In this document: positions 11,785-23,299 of the stretch, in pieces
Numbering within the stretch: position 1 is the stretch's first letter
Layout of the letters: each line of letters opens with the position of its first letter
NCBI GenBank assembly: GCA_033002965.1
Contig: JAURVB010003540.1
Location: 1 to 64,000, forward strand
Direction: 5' to 3'
Length of the DNA stretch: 64,000 nt
DNA from: Piper betle
Taxonomy: Eukaryota; Streptophyta; Magnoliopsida; Piperales; Piperaceae
Program-made: the position numbers and the translations under genes
The notes under the pieces: generated by a model
Database searches by the model: none
Seen by the model: the letters and a program-made list of their open reading frames with translations, nothing else
Told to the model about the DNA's origin: nothing

Positions 11785-12010
11785 ACTAGCCTTGGACGAG
11801 TGATTCACATGTATGTATGAAAATTATTAAATTAATATTCAAAAAATAAATAGAACGACTAGCCTTGGATGAGTAATTCTCAAGTGTATATGAAAATTAT
11901 TAAATTAATGTTCAAAAAATTATGAATAGAATGACCAGCTAGCCTCGGGCTAGTGATTCACAAGTCTGTACGAAAATTATTAAATTAATGATGAAAAAAT
12001 AAATAGAACA
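11785..12010. repeat. Three tandem copies of a 73-80 bp unit
   Basis: The unit begins ACTAGCCTTGGACGAGTGATT and contains GAAAATTATTAAATTAATGTTC; copies start at about 11785, 11858 and 11938 and end near AAATAGAACA. Copies differ by several substitutions and a small insertion. No coding potential. Confidence 0.85.
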
Positions 12011-14055
12011 TGAAAATAATTATTCGCGTGTAACGTAATAACAATAATAATTATCCAAATAAAAATGATAATAAGAAAATATTCCGGTGGAAATTTTCAG
12101 AGATTTTTTTCATATTGATAAGAATAAATACTAATGAACAAAACCATTAGTTTCAATCTATATTTTATTTTTCTTCTGAATTCAATGTTTTATATATCCG
12201 CTTGCATTAATCTCAATTTTTATATTAATCCACTAAATCCAATAGTCATTGGGGAGGGGGAGGTTGGATTTGTGCCGAAGTCGATCGGTTTTCAGAGAAG
12301 TTGGTTATCGGTTGGTTTGCCGGTTACCGCTTCAGTTCTTTCTTCTTAGATGAGATTCTCTCTTTTGCCAACACTAAATTTTCTCTCTTCAGTCTGAATT
12401 TTCCTTTTTTTAAGTGTTCAATTTCTTCTTCTCAACAATTTCCTCAGCAGGTTTGGTTTTGATTATATTTTATGATCATCAATCAACCTCTTCGATCTGA
12501 CCATCACATGCATGTTCGTCTCAATTTCTCTGCTCAATATATAATTTTACATCCAAGTTTTCAAATGGTATTTTGTAAATCATATCCTTGCTAAAAGAGT
12601 TTTCTTACGATGGGCACTACATGTTGTTCACTCTATATTTCATCTTTTCGTATGATTTAGTCGGTATTTTTTAAAAAGTTTGAACTCATCTTATGATCTG
12701 TGGTTATTAGTAATATGTATACTAATTGTAAGGATTTCGTTTCATAATATTCAAGGTTAGAATTTTTCTTTTCCATACTTATCGACTTGTTGTAATCTTT
12801 TGTCTTACTGCAGCAATCTGTTCTTCTCGCCAATCTAATCATGAAACAGGCCAAGATTTACGATTAATTACATTGGAAAACTAATTTCATATTTATAGAA
12901 GGAAAACATATTTGCATATGATCAAGGATAGATGCTTCTGTTAGAATGGCCATCAAATGAAGTGGTAATCTATACCGTGTAAAATCAAAACGGCAGTTTC
13001 AATAACCATTTAATGGTACCAAACACCCAAGCTGTTGAATCATATTGAAAGTGGTGCTCTACGTACTTCTACATTTGAATGCATGACAGAACAATCTAAT
13101 TAGTACCAGATTGCACGGTTCATACTTAAGGCTATTAATTGAGTGAGTCAGTTCATGAGTATTTATCGTTCGGCTCGGTTCAACTCGATTAAAAACTCGA
13201 TATTTAAATACTCAATCTTAAACTTAACTCGAACTCGAATCTTTTGAGCCGAGTTTGAGCCAGATAGTATTCGACTCGACTTGGTTATAACTCAAACTTG
13301 ACTTAAAATCGACTCGTAGCTCTACTCGTTAAAATAATATATTAATATAATTTTTTATATAAATATATATGTACTAATAAATTTGATTATAACTAGTTAT
13401 ATTTATTTATATATAATATAATAACCTAGATAGTAGGCATTTAAGTTGAAGTTGTGGAGGTCTTGCAATCGAGCCGGTTTCGAACTCACGAACGAGCTGA
13501 GTTCAAGCTCATTAAAATTAAACAGTTAAGTGTATCCGAGCTCGAGTCGAACTCGAACAACATAAAATTATTTGAATCGAGTTTGACCATGTATGTTAAA
13601 AACTTATTCGATCTCGAATCAAGTTCTGAACGAATTTCAAACCATTGAAATCGATAGCAAGCTTATTCACACTCTACGAGGAATGAAATAAAAATTCAAC
13701 AATAGAAGAAGAGATTCTAGGGCCGAAATCAGTATTTGCTACAAGATACATAACAGGGAACTTAAAATATGAACAACACTCTGGAGCATAGAATTGATTC
13801 AATTTACCGCCGTGTCGAGCTCCGCCTTCGCCGAAGCTTGTTCCTTCACCAATTTCTCTGATGAAAACACAGAACACGCATTACCATCTCACAGTACCAA
13901 ATCACCATCAATAATCCACAACAACAAAAAGGTTCAAAATCGGTCAAGAAATCCTAGCGGGAATCATCCGCAGTAAGCTTGAGATTCGTGAAGCTCCCAT
14001 ACGTAATCCCACCGGAGGAACGCACAGCTGCTGGTGCAACTCGGGAAGGTACCTG
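12011..14055. other. Intergenic AT-rich DNA with a degenerate GAGTTCGAGTCGA-type repeat
   Basis: No gene is recognised. About 13130-13660 is a cluster of ACTCGA/TCGAGT words, like the element at 19355-19883 but too decayed to define ends. The interval 13795-14050 has two short minus-strand open reading stretches that I could not identify. Confidence 0.5.
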
Positions 14056-14500
14056 TGTTGTACGCCAAAATTAAGTCTCACATCTAAAGTTTTGTGGGTT
14101 TGGGAAGAGTCATCTCCCTATAAATAAGGCTTCTCCCCTTTTGTTCTTGATATCTTAAAATTGTCATTCTTTTTGATAAATTATTTTCTTTTTCTCCTTT
14201 TATAATATTTCTTTGATTATTAAAATATTATTTTATAGTATCCGAGGACGTAAGCCTTGTTAAATTCTTCTTTTTGTTCCTTTTATGTCTATTAATAACT
14301 ATTGTCGGGTATAATTGTTAATTATTATGCTATTTAAATTACTTGATAAAATTCTGTCTAGAATCACACTTTCCTAAGAATTTTATCTTAGTAATTTTTA
14401 GTATAATAATTTTGACGCTAGTCATCTAGGTAATTTTTAGTATAATAATTTTCATGCTAATCATCTAGGTAATAGTTCTCAAAGTAAATTAATTATCTTT
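14056..14500. mobile_element. LTR-like fragment (uncertain family)
   Basis: The segment starts TGTTGTACGCC, followed by AAGTCTCACATC, GTTTTGTGGGTTTGGG and a TATAAATAAGG box, an arrangement common in plant LTRs that start with TGTTG and carry an AAGTCTCACATC word. A direct repeat of about 40 bp (TAATTTTTAGTATAATAATTTT then TCATCTAGGTAA) occurs twice at 14392-14470. The right end is not defined and no coding domain is present. Confidence 0.45.
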
Positions 14501-14841
14501 GGTGAAAATTACCCAGTTTTCACAACAACCTGATCGGAACGTCGCAGGGACCGCAAGCGATCGAAGCCACTGCTCAGTCTAGAAAATGCTAGCCTCTGCG
14601 TGGCGGTGACACCGGCGATGCCAACGGATCGAGAAGGGAGAGGCGATCGGGCTCCCCAGAAAATGGCCACATGTGAAAATGGCAGACTCGCCGGCAGAGA
14701 AGTGCCGGCGAAACCAACGAGTCTGGGAAGGGAGAGACGACGGAAACGTAGAAAACGGCCGCCGGCGTCGAAGCTTCTCCACGTTAACGAATGTGGCGGA
14801 CCAAGAAAGCGATGTGAAGACGGTTTGAAAAATTTTTGAAA

Positions 14842-14954
14842 ACGCCTGCTGCAGACGCTCATGGAGACGATTTTAGGCTTGACCGTTGATGATGGGGATC
14901 ATCAATGGTCAGTCAGAAAGGGCGTCTCCACGAGCGTGTGCAGCAGGCGTCTCC
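14842..14954. repeat. Long near-perfect hairpin (113 bp)
   Basis: The left arm ACGCCTGCTGCAGACGCTC and its continuation ATGGAGACG pair with CGTCTCCACGAGCGTGTGCAGCAGGCGT on the right. An inner stem GACCGTTGATGATGG / CATCAATGGTC closes on a very short loop. The structure could be a MITE-type inverted repeat or a small-RNA precursor; nothing in the sequence decides between them. Confidence 0.75.
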
Positions 14955-15529
14955 AAGTTCTGCTATTTGTTATTCTGACAGTTTGAACAGATTTTACCCG
15001 GTGAGAGACTTACGTAAATGCCCCACTTTGAGATGAAAATTACGCTATATGACACCGAGTTTCAGCTCCGCCAAAATCGGAATGGGTATCTTCTTAATAT
15101 AAGATTGTGGGTCCTACTTCCTTGTCGGCAGCTCATGAAGAGAGGAGCTAAGAATCCAACGAGGGGGAGGTGTAAATGGAAGTAAAATAAAAAAAACCTC
15201 AAAATGAGAAAAAAAGAAAAAAGAAAAAAATGTATTCATAAAAGTATATATTAAGCAGCACCTTTTTTTTCTTACCCACCTTAAACGAAAACGAAGAAAT
15301 AAGAAATAGCCATGAAGTTAGTCTATTTTATGTTTGCTAAAAATGACCAGAGATTTGCTCTATTAAGTGAGATAAAAAACTCGTTGTAGTATTTGATTAA
15401 CTTATATAAAATATTTAAATTAATAGTGCTTAAAATAATAATTGTAATAATTAAATTAATATAATTTAATTAAATAATTTATACCAGTCAGACAAATACC
15501 AGAGCGCATACCCGTTACAAATACAATTT

Positions 15530-15910
15530 TTATCAAGTTGAGTTGTGCTCTCGGCTTAAAAAAGCTCAAACCAAATGCAAACTGAGCCAAGCTCAGTCTG
15601 TGAGGGTAAAATATGGGCTCAATTCGGCTCGAGAGCCTAGTCTGCTCGAGTCGAGCCGACTCAAAAAAAACTTTAATAATAATTTAAATGGAGAGCCTAA
15701 CGGTTTGGTCTCCCTCACTGAGCCCGCCCGGGCTCCTGAGAGCAGTTAGGCTCTTTCAAGTGAGCTCGAGCTCGAGCTCGAACTTGCCACCAAGCCAAGC
15801 CAAATTTTACGGCTCCGGTTGGCTTGATTGCATATGCGAGCCGACCACGCTGGACTGGCTTAAATGACGACATGAGCTGAATAAACTCAGCTAGGCTCGA
15901 TTGCTATGGC
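15530..15910. repeat. Degenerate GAGCTCGAGC-rich repeat
   Basis: A patch of GGCTCGAG, GAGCCGA and GAGCTCGAGCTCGAGCTCG words, including a perfect GAGCTC alternation near 15760-15780. The composition matches the hAT-type element at 19355-19883, but terminal repeats cannot be identified here. Confidence 0.55.
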
Positions 15911-16892
15911 TACGTGGGGACTATGTTGCAATAGGAGGGTTGTAAGTTGTTCGCTTAAAGTACGGTAGGTAGCATTATTGTAATTATTTACTATTTTAAA
16001 AGTCTTTAGCATAACCAAGTCATTAACCAAACTTACAAGGTTCTATTGAAACCAAGTTTTTACCACCATTTTTTTGTTAGTGAAATAGTTAAAATTTGGT
16101 TAAATTGGTTAAAAATTATATATTATAAACCTAGCTTTATTAAATTGGTTAAAAAATAAGTCATCTAAAATACTTTATTTTATTCATAAAATATAAAATA
16201 TTTTAATTATCTAAACTATGTTAACCCAGTATTAGAAATTACGAAATTAGTAAATTGATACTTTAACAATTAAAGGTTTCAAGATTAATCTTAGAAGTAA
16301 AAATGAGTTTTATAATTATATATAAAATAATTAAATAATATTTGATTAAATCAATAAATCGATAAATCTTTCTATTATTATTATTTACATTCAAAGTTGG
16401 TTCGATTAAATTAATTAAATTTTTAACCAATTTTTTATATGGTAAACAAAATCTTCTTTATTTTTGTTTAATTTAATTCAAAACGCTTGATAAATCAGTA
16501 AGTTGGATGAATATTTACAACCCTAATAATAGAAACAAGAAAAATGTGATAAATGGAAGATTAATATATTTATGACGAAGTAGGAACGCATATTCCACTT
16601 CCACCACATTGGGCGTGGGTGCGTTGATTAAGAACCAAGAAGCTTGCTTAACCAACCTGCATTATTCGAAGTTATACAGGACAAATATCGTCTTCTCAAT
16701 AATCCCGACGATTTTTATTTAATAGACACGAGTGGTGTATGATCCTTCTACAGGGCACAGCCTTCATACATTTCTAATTGCATTTTCTAAAGTTCAATTC
16801 CATAAAAAAACTAAAGCACACACATACGCCAGAAAGATACAAGATCTGCCGAACTCTTTTGAAGAGATGAAATTCTCCACCGACGATACATT
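15911..16892. other. AT-rich intergenic DNA
   Basis: I see no gene, RNA or defined element here. The last 150 bp probably include the alternative oxidase 3' UTR on the minus strand. Confidence 0.5.
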
Positions 16893-18840
16893 TCAATGAT
16901 ACCCAGTAGGGGCTGGAGCCTCCTTCAGTTCTTTCCCAGTAAAGTGAATGTCCTAACATGTCCAGAAAAGAAACAATTAGGTGAAAATCATACGATATAG
17001 GAATAAAAAAGAAACATAAGACGCTTTGCACACCAATTATCACGGACCATGGAAATTTATGAGTGTTCACATGTAAAAAGAAAAGCATTATGCATTTCAA
17101 CAATCGCAGGTAAATCGAAGGCAAGTCATGAAAACATGGTATACAAGATGACTCACGGAAGCAAAATGATTGACATCTCGATGATGAGCTTCATCTGCTC
17201 TAATAACCGTTACAACATCCTTTAGTTTTGCATCTTTTGGCAACCTCCAATAGTCTATAGCAATAGCAGGAGCGGGGATGTTCTCAATGGCTCCACTGTC
17301 TAAATCTTTCAAAAATTCGGTGTAGGAATGAATGGCTTCCTCCTCCAAATAGCCAACTACTCTATGAGCCAGTTTAGGAGAGAGCACGTACAACACAAAA
17401 TAGATATTAAAAAGCCTCCCTGCACAGCAAGGACCAGCATCCTCTCGTACCATTTTGGCTTCACAATCTCAACCATGGTCATGAGGTGCATCCTCTCATT
17501 CTCGGCTTCCTCAAGTAAGGCCTTGATCCAGCCACCACTGTGTTGAAACCTGCGGAGCGACTTGAGGTGAAGAAGCATTCCACCCACCATTCCCGGAACT
17601 GCAGCAACTGTTTCAAGCATCATGGCTCGGCATCCATACCTCCTCTACACAAATAAACAACAAAGAAGAGTCACCTTCCTGTGGTGGATAAAGATCAATG
17701 TCTTCTATGTTTTACTAACCACCAGCTAAAATTTTTAGCACATAATTATGGAGTGCCAGCTTTAAGCTTGACGAAGAGTTCCACAGTGACATTATTATTG
17801 AACTCAAAACAGCACAAAAATGGTCAAATTCAAATCTTTGTATCTGCATGATCCGTATCATCTAAATCTATAAAATGATTTTAGCTTTAGCTAAACTCTT
17901 CACGACGACGACGACGACGACGGCAGTAATGAACAAACAGTAGCAAACAGAGGTAGGAATCAACAATCATGTCCAGTCATTGGAGTGAAATAACAGGACA
18001 TAAGCGATAAAACAAACTCACCTGAAAGAAAATATCAGTCGGAATTCTCAAAAGTTTCACTGTTCTGTAAGCCACCTTATCAAGAAATGTCTTGGGAACG
18101 TGGTGTTTCGTCAAATCTATCGACAAATCGGACTGATAAGTGTCCCATGGCTGCAAAACAAGAAAAAAATCACACTCATTCAGTCACACTTATCCTCACA
18201 TTCACATCAGTAAATCAAAAAATCAACCAAAAACATCGAATTCAACAAAGACCACACTCGGCAAGCTAATTATAACGATCATATTCAACAATGATAATCA
18301 AAAAATGATAATTCAAAAAAGTATGGCTTGATTCCAAGCCAAAATTCACTCAAAAAACAACGCATTTTCAATAAACTCCTAAGCGCTCTAACCTCCTCTG
18401 CCATTGTATGAAATTCAACAAAAAAAATTAATGAAATTGAGCACGCAAAATTGCAAACAGTTCGCGCTCACTACTGGGTAGAGAAGAGTCTCACCATAAA
18501 ACAATTCCAAGGCCAATCCGTCCCATCCTCCCGCTTCAACTTCCGCGGCGAAATCCCCCAATAACTCGAAACCGCGATCGCGCCGACCTTCTTCCCGTCC
18601 CCGGGGCAGAATCCTCAACCCGATCCTGCCCCTTCGGGGAGAGCTCCGTATTCGACGGCGGCGAGGAGGACAACATCCGGCACCACCTGGGTCCCAATAG
18701 CAACCTCTGATTCGCCGACGCAGGGGACTCAAGCGACCGGAGAGGGAGAGGGGGAGCGGCCGGGGAAGGTGGGTGACGTGCTGCCGGCGGCGGAGTAGGC
18801 GGACGGCGGCGGCGAGGAGGCGGGTGGAAGGGGAAGCCAT
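16893..18840 (-). CDS. AOX: Alternative oxidase, mitochondrial (ubiquinol oxidase, di-iron)
   Basis: The enzyme oxidises ubiquinol and reduces O2 to water in the inner mitochondrial membrane, bypassing complexes III and IV. Exons on the minus strand: 18840-18495, 18150-18022, 17644-17157, 16952-16893, the usual four-exon layout; about 341 residues. Di-iron ligand motifs are [29 protein letters not shown] and [12 protein letters not shown], and the protein ends [14 protein letters not shown]. The regulatory CysI is kept (WPWNCFM), but the CysII position is Leu ([11 protein letters not shown]), as in AOX1d/AOX2-like enzymes. The N terminus is Arg/Ser-rich, as expected of a mitochondrial presequence. 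Three separate single-base losses are needed to explain the frame: one between about 18720 and 18800, one in the CCCC/GGGG run near 18598-18607, and one at A5 17409-17413 (T5 on the coding strand). Exon lengths become multiples of three once three bases are restored. Confidence 0.93.
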
Positions 18841-19354
18841 ATTGTCCAGCGACGGTTGATCGGAGGTGGGAAAGAGCAAGGAATGCGAGGGAGTGAGCAA
18901 ATACCACTATTCTTTGGTTTTGGGTCTTCTAAATCATTTGCCGGGGCTTAATGACCTTTTTATCCTCGTACGTTCCGGGTCTTGTTACACAAAGTTTGAG
19001 TGGTCGACGTTGTTATTCAGGAATTTGAGTGTCCAATGCTTTAATTTCGATGGCCATTAAATATAAGACGGCGGAAAAATGTAACTCTATTTGTTTTTTG
19101 TCTTCCTTTTTTTGTTATTTATGTTTTTTTGGCTTTTTCTTAAACGTCGGATATGGGTTATACGTGATCTTCCAATTTACTCCAATATGTAATAATTAAC
19201 GGGGAAAATCATGCTTATAAGTAAAAATAAATTATAAAATTTTAACTTTATTAAACTATTTTTAAAAGAATAATTCAATCTATTAATTTATACTTTAAAT
19301 TAAATTATTGTAAATGATACGTGAGCCTTTTAATTATGTGTTAAATAGTATATT
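18841..19354. other. Upstream region of the alternative oxidase
   Basis: This is the 5' flank of the minus-strand oxidase gene and must hold its promoter and 5' UTR. I cannot assign individual elements with confidence. No other gene is seen. Confidence 0.4.
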
Positions 19355-19883
19355 TAGGGGTGCTAATTAAACGAGTGAGCCGAGCTCAACATGTGTTCGA
19401 ACTCGGTTCGAATAATTCAAAACTCGTTCGAACTCGAGATCAAACGAGTTTTAGACATACATGCTCGAGTTCGACTCGAATATCTTTTATGTGTTCGAGC
19501 GCAACTCGAGCTCGAATATATTTAAACTGTTTAATTTTATGAGCTCGTTCGTCCAGCTTGTTCGTTAGCTCGAAACTAGCTCGATTAAAAGTCTCATCTC
19601 AACTATCTTGCTTCTTTGTTATTATATTTCATATGTATATATATAATATAATATAAAGACTATATTATTATATTATTTTATCGAGTCGAGTTCGAGTCGA
19701 ACAATGAGTCGAGTTTGAGTCGAGTTCGAATTACAACCGAGTCGAGTCGAGTCGAATACGACCTTGCTCAAACTCGGCTCGTAAGATTCGAGTTCGAGTC
19801 AAGTTCGAGTCGAGAATTTAAATGTCGAGTTTCAGATCGAGTTAAGCCGAGTCAAACGCTGGCTCGCTCAATTAACAACCCTA
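19355..19883. mobile_element. Non-autonomous hAT-type element with 8-bp target duplication
   Basis: Ends are TAGGGGTGCTAATTAAACGA on the left and, read inward on the other strand, TAGGGTTGTTAATTGAGCGA on the right, giving imperfect terminal inverted repeats of the TAGGGGTG type common in plant hAT elements. The flanks are AGTATATT (19347-19354) and AGTATACT (19884-19891), an 8-bp duplication with one mismatch. The interior is built of TCGAGT/ACTCGA words around an AT-rich core and encodes nothing. Length 529 bp. Confidence 0.85.
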
Positions 19884-19891
19884 AGTATACT

Positions 19892-20475
19892 GGACTATGA
19901 ACGTTAGCTAACTGCTAGTCATGGGCAAAATAGTTCGTGGCTACAGGCCATAATAAAATTGGAAATTTTATAGTTCACTTCTATTAATTTTCAAAATTTG
20001 TTTGTTTGTTTTTTTTTTAAGCAGGAGATTGGAAAGATGGAAATAGATGTCTTGTACAAAGATAGTTGGCTGTCCCGGTTCGAGGAAAGGGCCGGGCGGG
20101 GGGCTGCCGTACATGGGCCGGGCTGAGCAAAATGGGGTGGCACGTGGGAATTGTGAAGGGATTGGGCTGGGCTGGGATACATGGCACGGGCCCAGTTTAA
20201 GCCCACTATAGGAAAAGGCATATCAGGCCCATGAAACCACCTCGACCCGACCCAAGTAGGGGCGACCCAGAAGGCCCATTGTCAACTGCCTTTTAGAAAG
20301 GGTTTTTGTTATTTGTCAAGGTCCTAAGAGCAGGATGCGATGGCCCCGACGGTTGAATGATTTAGAAAGGATATAATAATTTTGTGCAAACTAAATAATT
20401 TGACGTAGAATTAATGTACGGCTAAATTATTTAATTTTTATAAAAAAATTATTAATAAACACAAGTTAACCTATG
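19892..20475. other. Intergenic DNA with a GC-rich patch
   Basis: About 20075-20290 is GC-rich with repeated GGGCCGGG/GGCCCA words, otherwise the sequence is AT-rich. No gene is recognised. Confidence 0.4.
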
Positions 20476-20569
20476 TAACAACTCGCCTAAAAACATGAAC
20501 CAACCACTATTAAAAGGAATAAATAAACGACAAAAGAGATTAATATAATAATAATGCAATTTTAAAAGT

Positions 20570-20606
<37 letters not shown>

Positions 20607-22510
20607 AAACATGAAAGGTCATATTAATTCAATATGATTAAATGAAAGTTTATTAATGCAACCAAACCATAAACAAAATAAACCAAAACAAATAAAAACG
20701 ACACAAGTTTGTTAAGAACGATTCAATTGTCTATGTTTTAACTCGATTAAAATAAGAAGAATTGATAAATTTAAAATGAAAATGGTCATCGACAAAAGAA
20801 TCACAATATGTAATTGAATTTCCTTCTCAACCGTCAATATTGAGACCTACCAACAAACACAATATCACATTAGTAATGAAAACACTAAGTTGTATAATAA
20901 AAGTGAAAATAAGATAATACTAATATCAATTTTTCATCATTTCAATTATTTTCTTATATAAGCTTATGCTCTGTACATATATGCCACAGACCTAATTTAT
21001 GTATATCAATATTATCTAAACCCATAATTACGGTATTACAAGTACATAATGAGTCCTCTAATGTACCTTTCGGCATCAGGGCAAATCAATTCATTTTAAT
21101 TATAAATCTTCTCTTGTCTCATGTCAAGACTAGGTTAATTGATTAACCACTTTTCCATGCTTAGGAGTATGAACCTAGACCAACATATACCTCAATTGAG
21201 TACTACAAATTTATAATCAATATACAAACTTGAAAATTTGATGAGACACTTGCAACAATGACATGATCATATTCTTAACGAGACAATAAAATTATACATA
21301 AGTATAATTTTAAACGAGCGAAATACATAGTATGAAATGGCTTAAAACTTGACAAAATAAAGCATGCAGTAATGAATAATATTAAATTTTAAATTTCCAA
21401 TATTTACATCAAGTCTAGTAAGATAAATAATTATTAATTTGATACAATCATTTAAGTCATTCCTTATATTTTAAATTAATTATTTAAATTATACTTCATA
21501 CTTAACCAATGATAAAATAGTTATTAATGTACTAGCATGTATTTAATTTCTAATGTTAGTATATTTTTCTTGACACAATAATTACTTAACAAAGGAAATA
21601 TATTAATGTTACGGTCTTGACAATTAAGATTACTATTTAAACCTTTAATTACTATCATTGTTAATACCAATTTAGTGAGTAGCGGATACTTAATTCATTA
21701 AATAAGAGTTTGGGTATACATGTAATAATTTATTAGTTTTTTTACTAATTCCATATATTTACTTGGAAATTTATTAACCATCATCTTAAATCATTTGACC
21801 TAATTTTTATTTTATTATCAGAATGCAAAGGATGCCACAAGTAATATCATTTTAAGTAACTCACTCAATGAAGGTTCAAACTTTAATTAGTTTTAACATC
21901 CTTTCAAGATTCAACACTTTTGATTATCATACTATTATATTTTAATAACCCATTTTTCTACCTTACTAAATCATTATTAAAATAATCAACATTATCTACA
22001 TCATGCTTATTATTATTTTTAAGCTTTAAACATAGTTTATTAATAATTCTATTATAACTTACATGTTATTACCTTGTATTAAATTAAATATGATAAAACT
22101 TCATTAATCACTTTTAACCACTCAATTTATTCATAAACTTATATTTCACGAATCAAGTATCAACAATTAATCACTATAATAAATAATATAATATTATTCA
22201 TGGATTAACTCAATTTATTTAACCCAACTGATTATTTGTAGGTATAAATTTATTATTAGTTTAATCATTGTGACCACATCTGTGTTAATTATAAGACATC
22301 ATCTTTAAACAATTACTGTTCAAAGCTCCATGTACACTACAAGACCTAGCTTATCTGATATCGAAATAATCAAAATGGCTGCTTACAGTGGTTAGATCTT
22401 AACCATCCATGGTACCCACTTGATTGAAATAAAATGATTAATTTGTTTTTTAAGAAAAGAAATAAGCAATGATCTATTAAAAAGTCCAATAAAATTATAA
22501 GGATTTTAGG
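20476..22510. mobile_element. Decayed copy of the LTR family found in TMEM135 intron 5
   Basis: Segments such as TGTAACAACTCGCC at 20476, the CACTAAGTTGTATAAT stretch and the CGGTATTACAAGTACATAATGAG stretch near 21030 correspond in order to the LTRs at 38714-40041 and 40472-41660 (TGTAACGACC, TAAGTCGTATAATTAC, CGGTATTACAAGTGCATAATGAG). A long TA tract lies at about 20573-20600. The rest is AT-rich and too diverged to set a right end; 22505 is approximate. Confidence 0.5.
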
Positions 22511-23299
22511 GTTTAAGAAAAAAGCTTGCATCTATCGTTTTGTTATACCCTCCAGTATTTAGCTACTGTTATTTGTGATGTGTTGGAGATATATTTTAAT
22601 TGTGTTTTTTTTGGTGTCAATCCAGTTGATAAGAAAAATAATTTTAATTAATTTATGACAGTACAGACTCATTTATCATACTTTAAGGAGTCTTTGCATC
22701 TGCAGATTCTAAACCAATGTGAAGGGTTTATTTAAGGAGTCTTTGCACCTGCGCTAAAATCCAATACTTTTGTAGTCAAATATTTTATTTACACATCAAT
22801 TATGTGAAGGGTTTTGCACTTCACCATTTTGCGACAATGAAAACATTGTTAAATGCAAAAGGAATTAAAAACATAGATACTTAATCAATGTTGTTAATTA
22901 ATAATCAATCGCCGTCTACATTTCCCGTCACCGAATTAAGAAACGCAATTTGCAGGCATCTTCCATTGCGCGGGTTACGCGACCGACTGCCGTCGCCGGA
23001 CTCACCACCGTCTTAGCTGGTAGCACGCATCGACTCCTCCGCCCTACCAGCCCCTCCTCCTCCGCCGCCGGCGCCGGCGCCGGCTCCAGCTCCGGCTCCG
23101 GCTCCGGCTCGCTCGCCCTTTCAACCTTGTCGCCGGCCATTGCTTCACCCCCTCCTCCTCGATTTCTTCGCCCTCCAATGTTGATTTGATGCGCCCACCT
23201 CTCCCCAAGCTGAGACCTCGGTCAATGGAAGCGAGGCGGAGGATTCTCCACCTCCCCCCACCTGTCTCTCGCATCCCATTCGCCCGATTCTCTCTTCCC
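22511..23299. other. 5' flank of the carrier pseudogene
   Basis: AT-rich DNA up to about 22900, then a GC-rich segment with CCGGCGCCGGCGCCGGC-type repeats, probably part of the original promoter, 5' UTR or N-terminal coding region. No independent gene can be supported. Confidence 0.4.

Noticed and set aside
13795..14055. Possible minus-strand coding fragments (SGGITYGSFTNLKLTADDSR before a stop, and SEKLVKEQASAKAEL before a stop)
   Set aside because: They look protein-like but I cannot assign them to a family, connect them by splice sites, or find a start. The adjacent LTR-like sequence at 14056 could have cut a gene, but this is not supportable from sequence alone.
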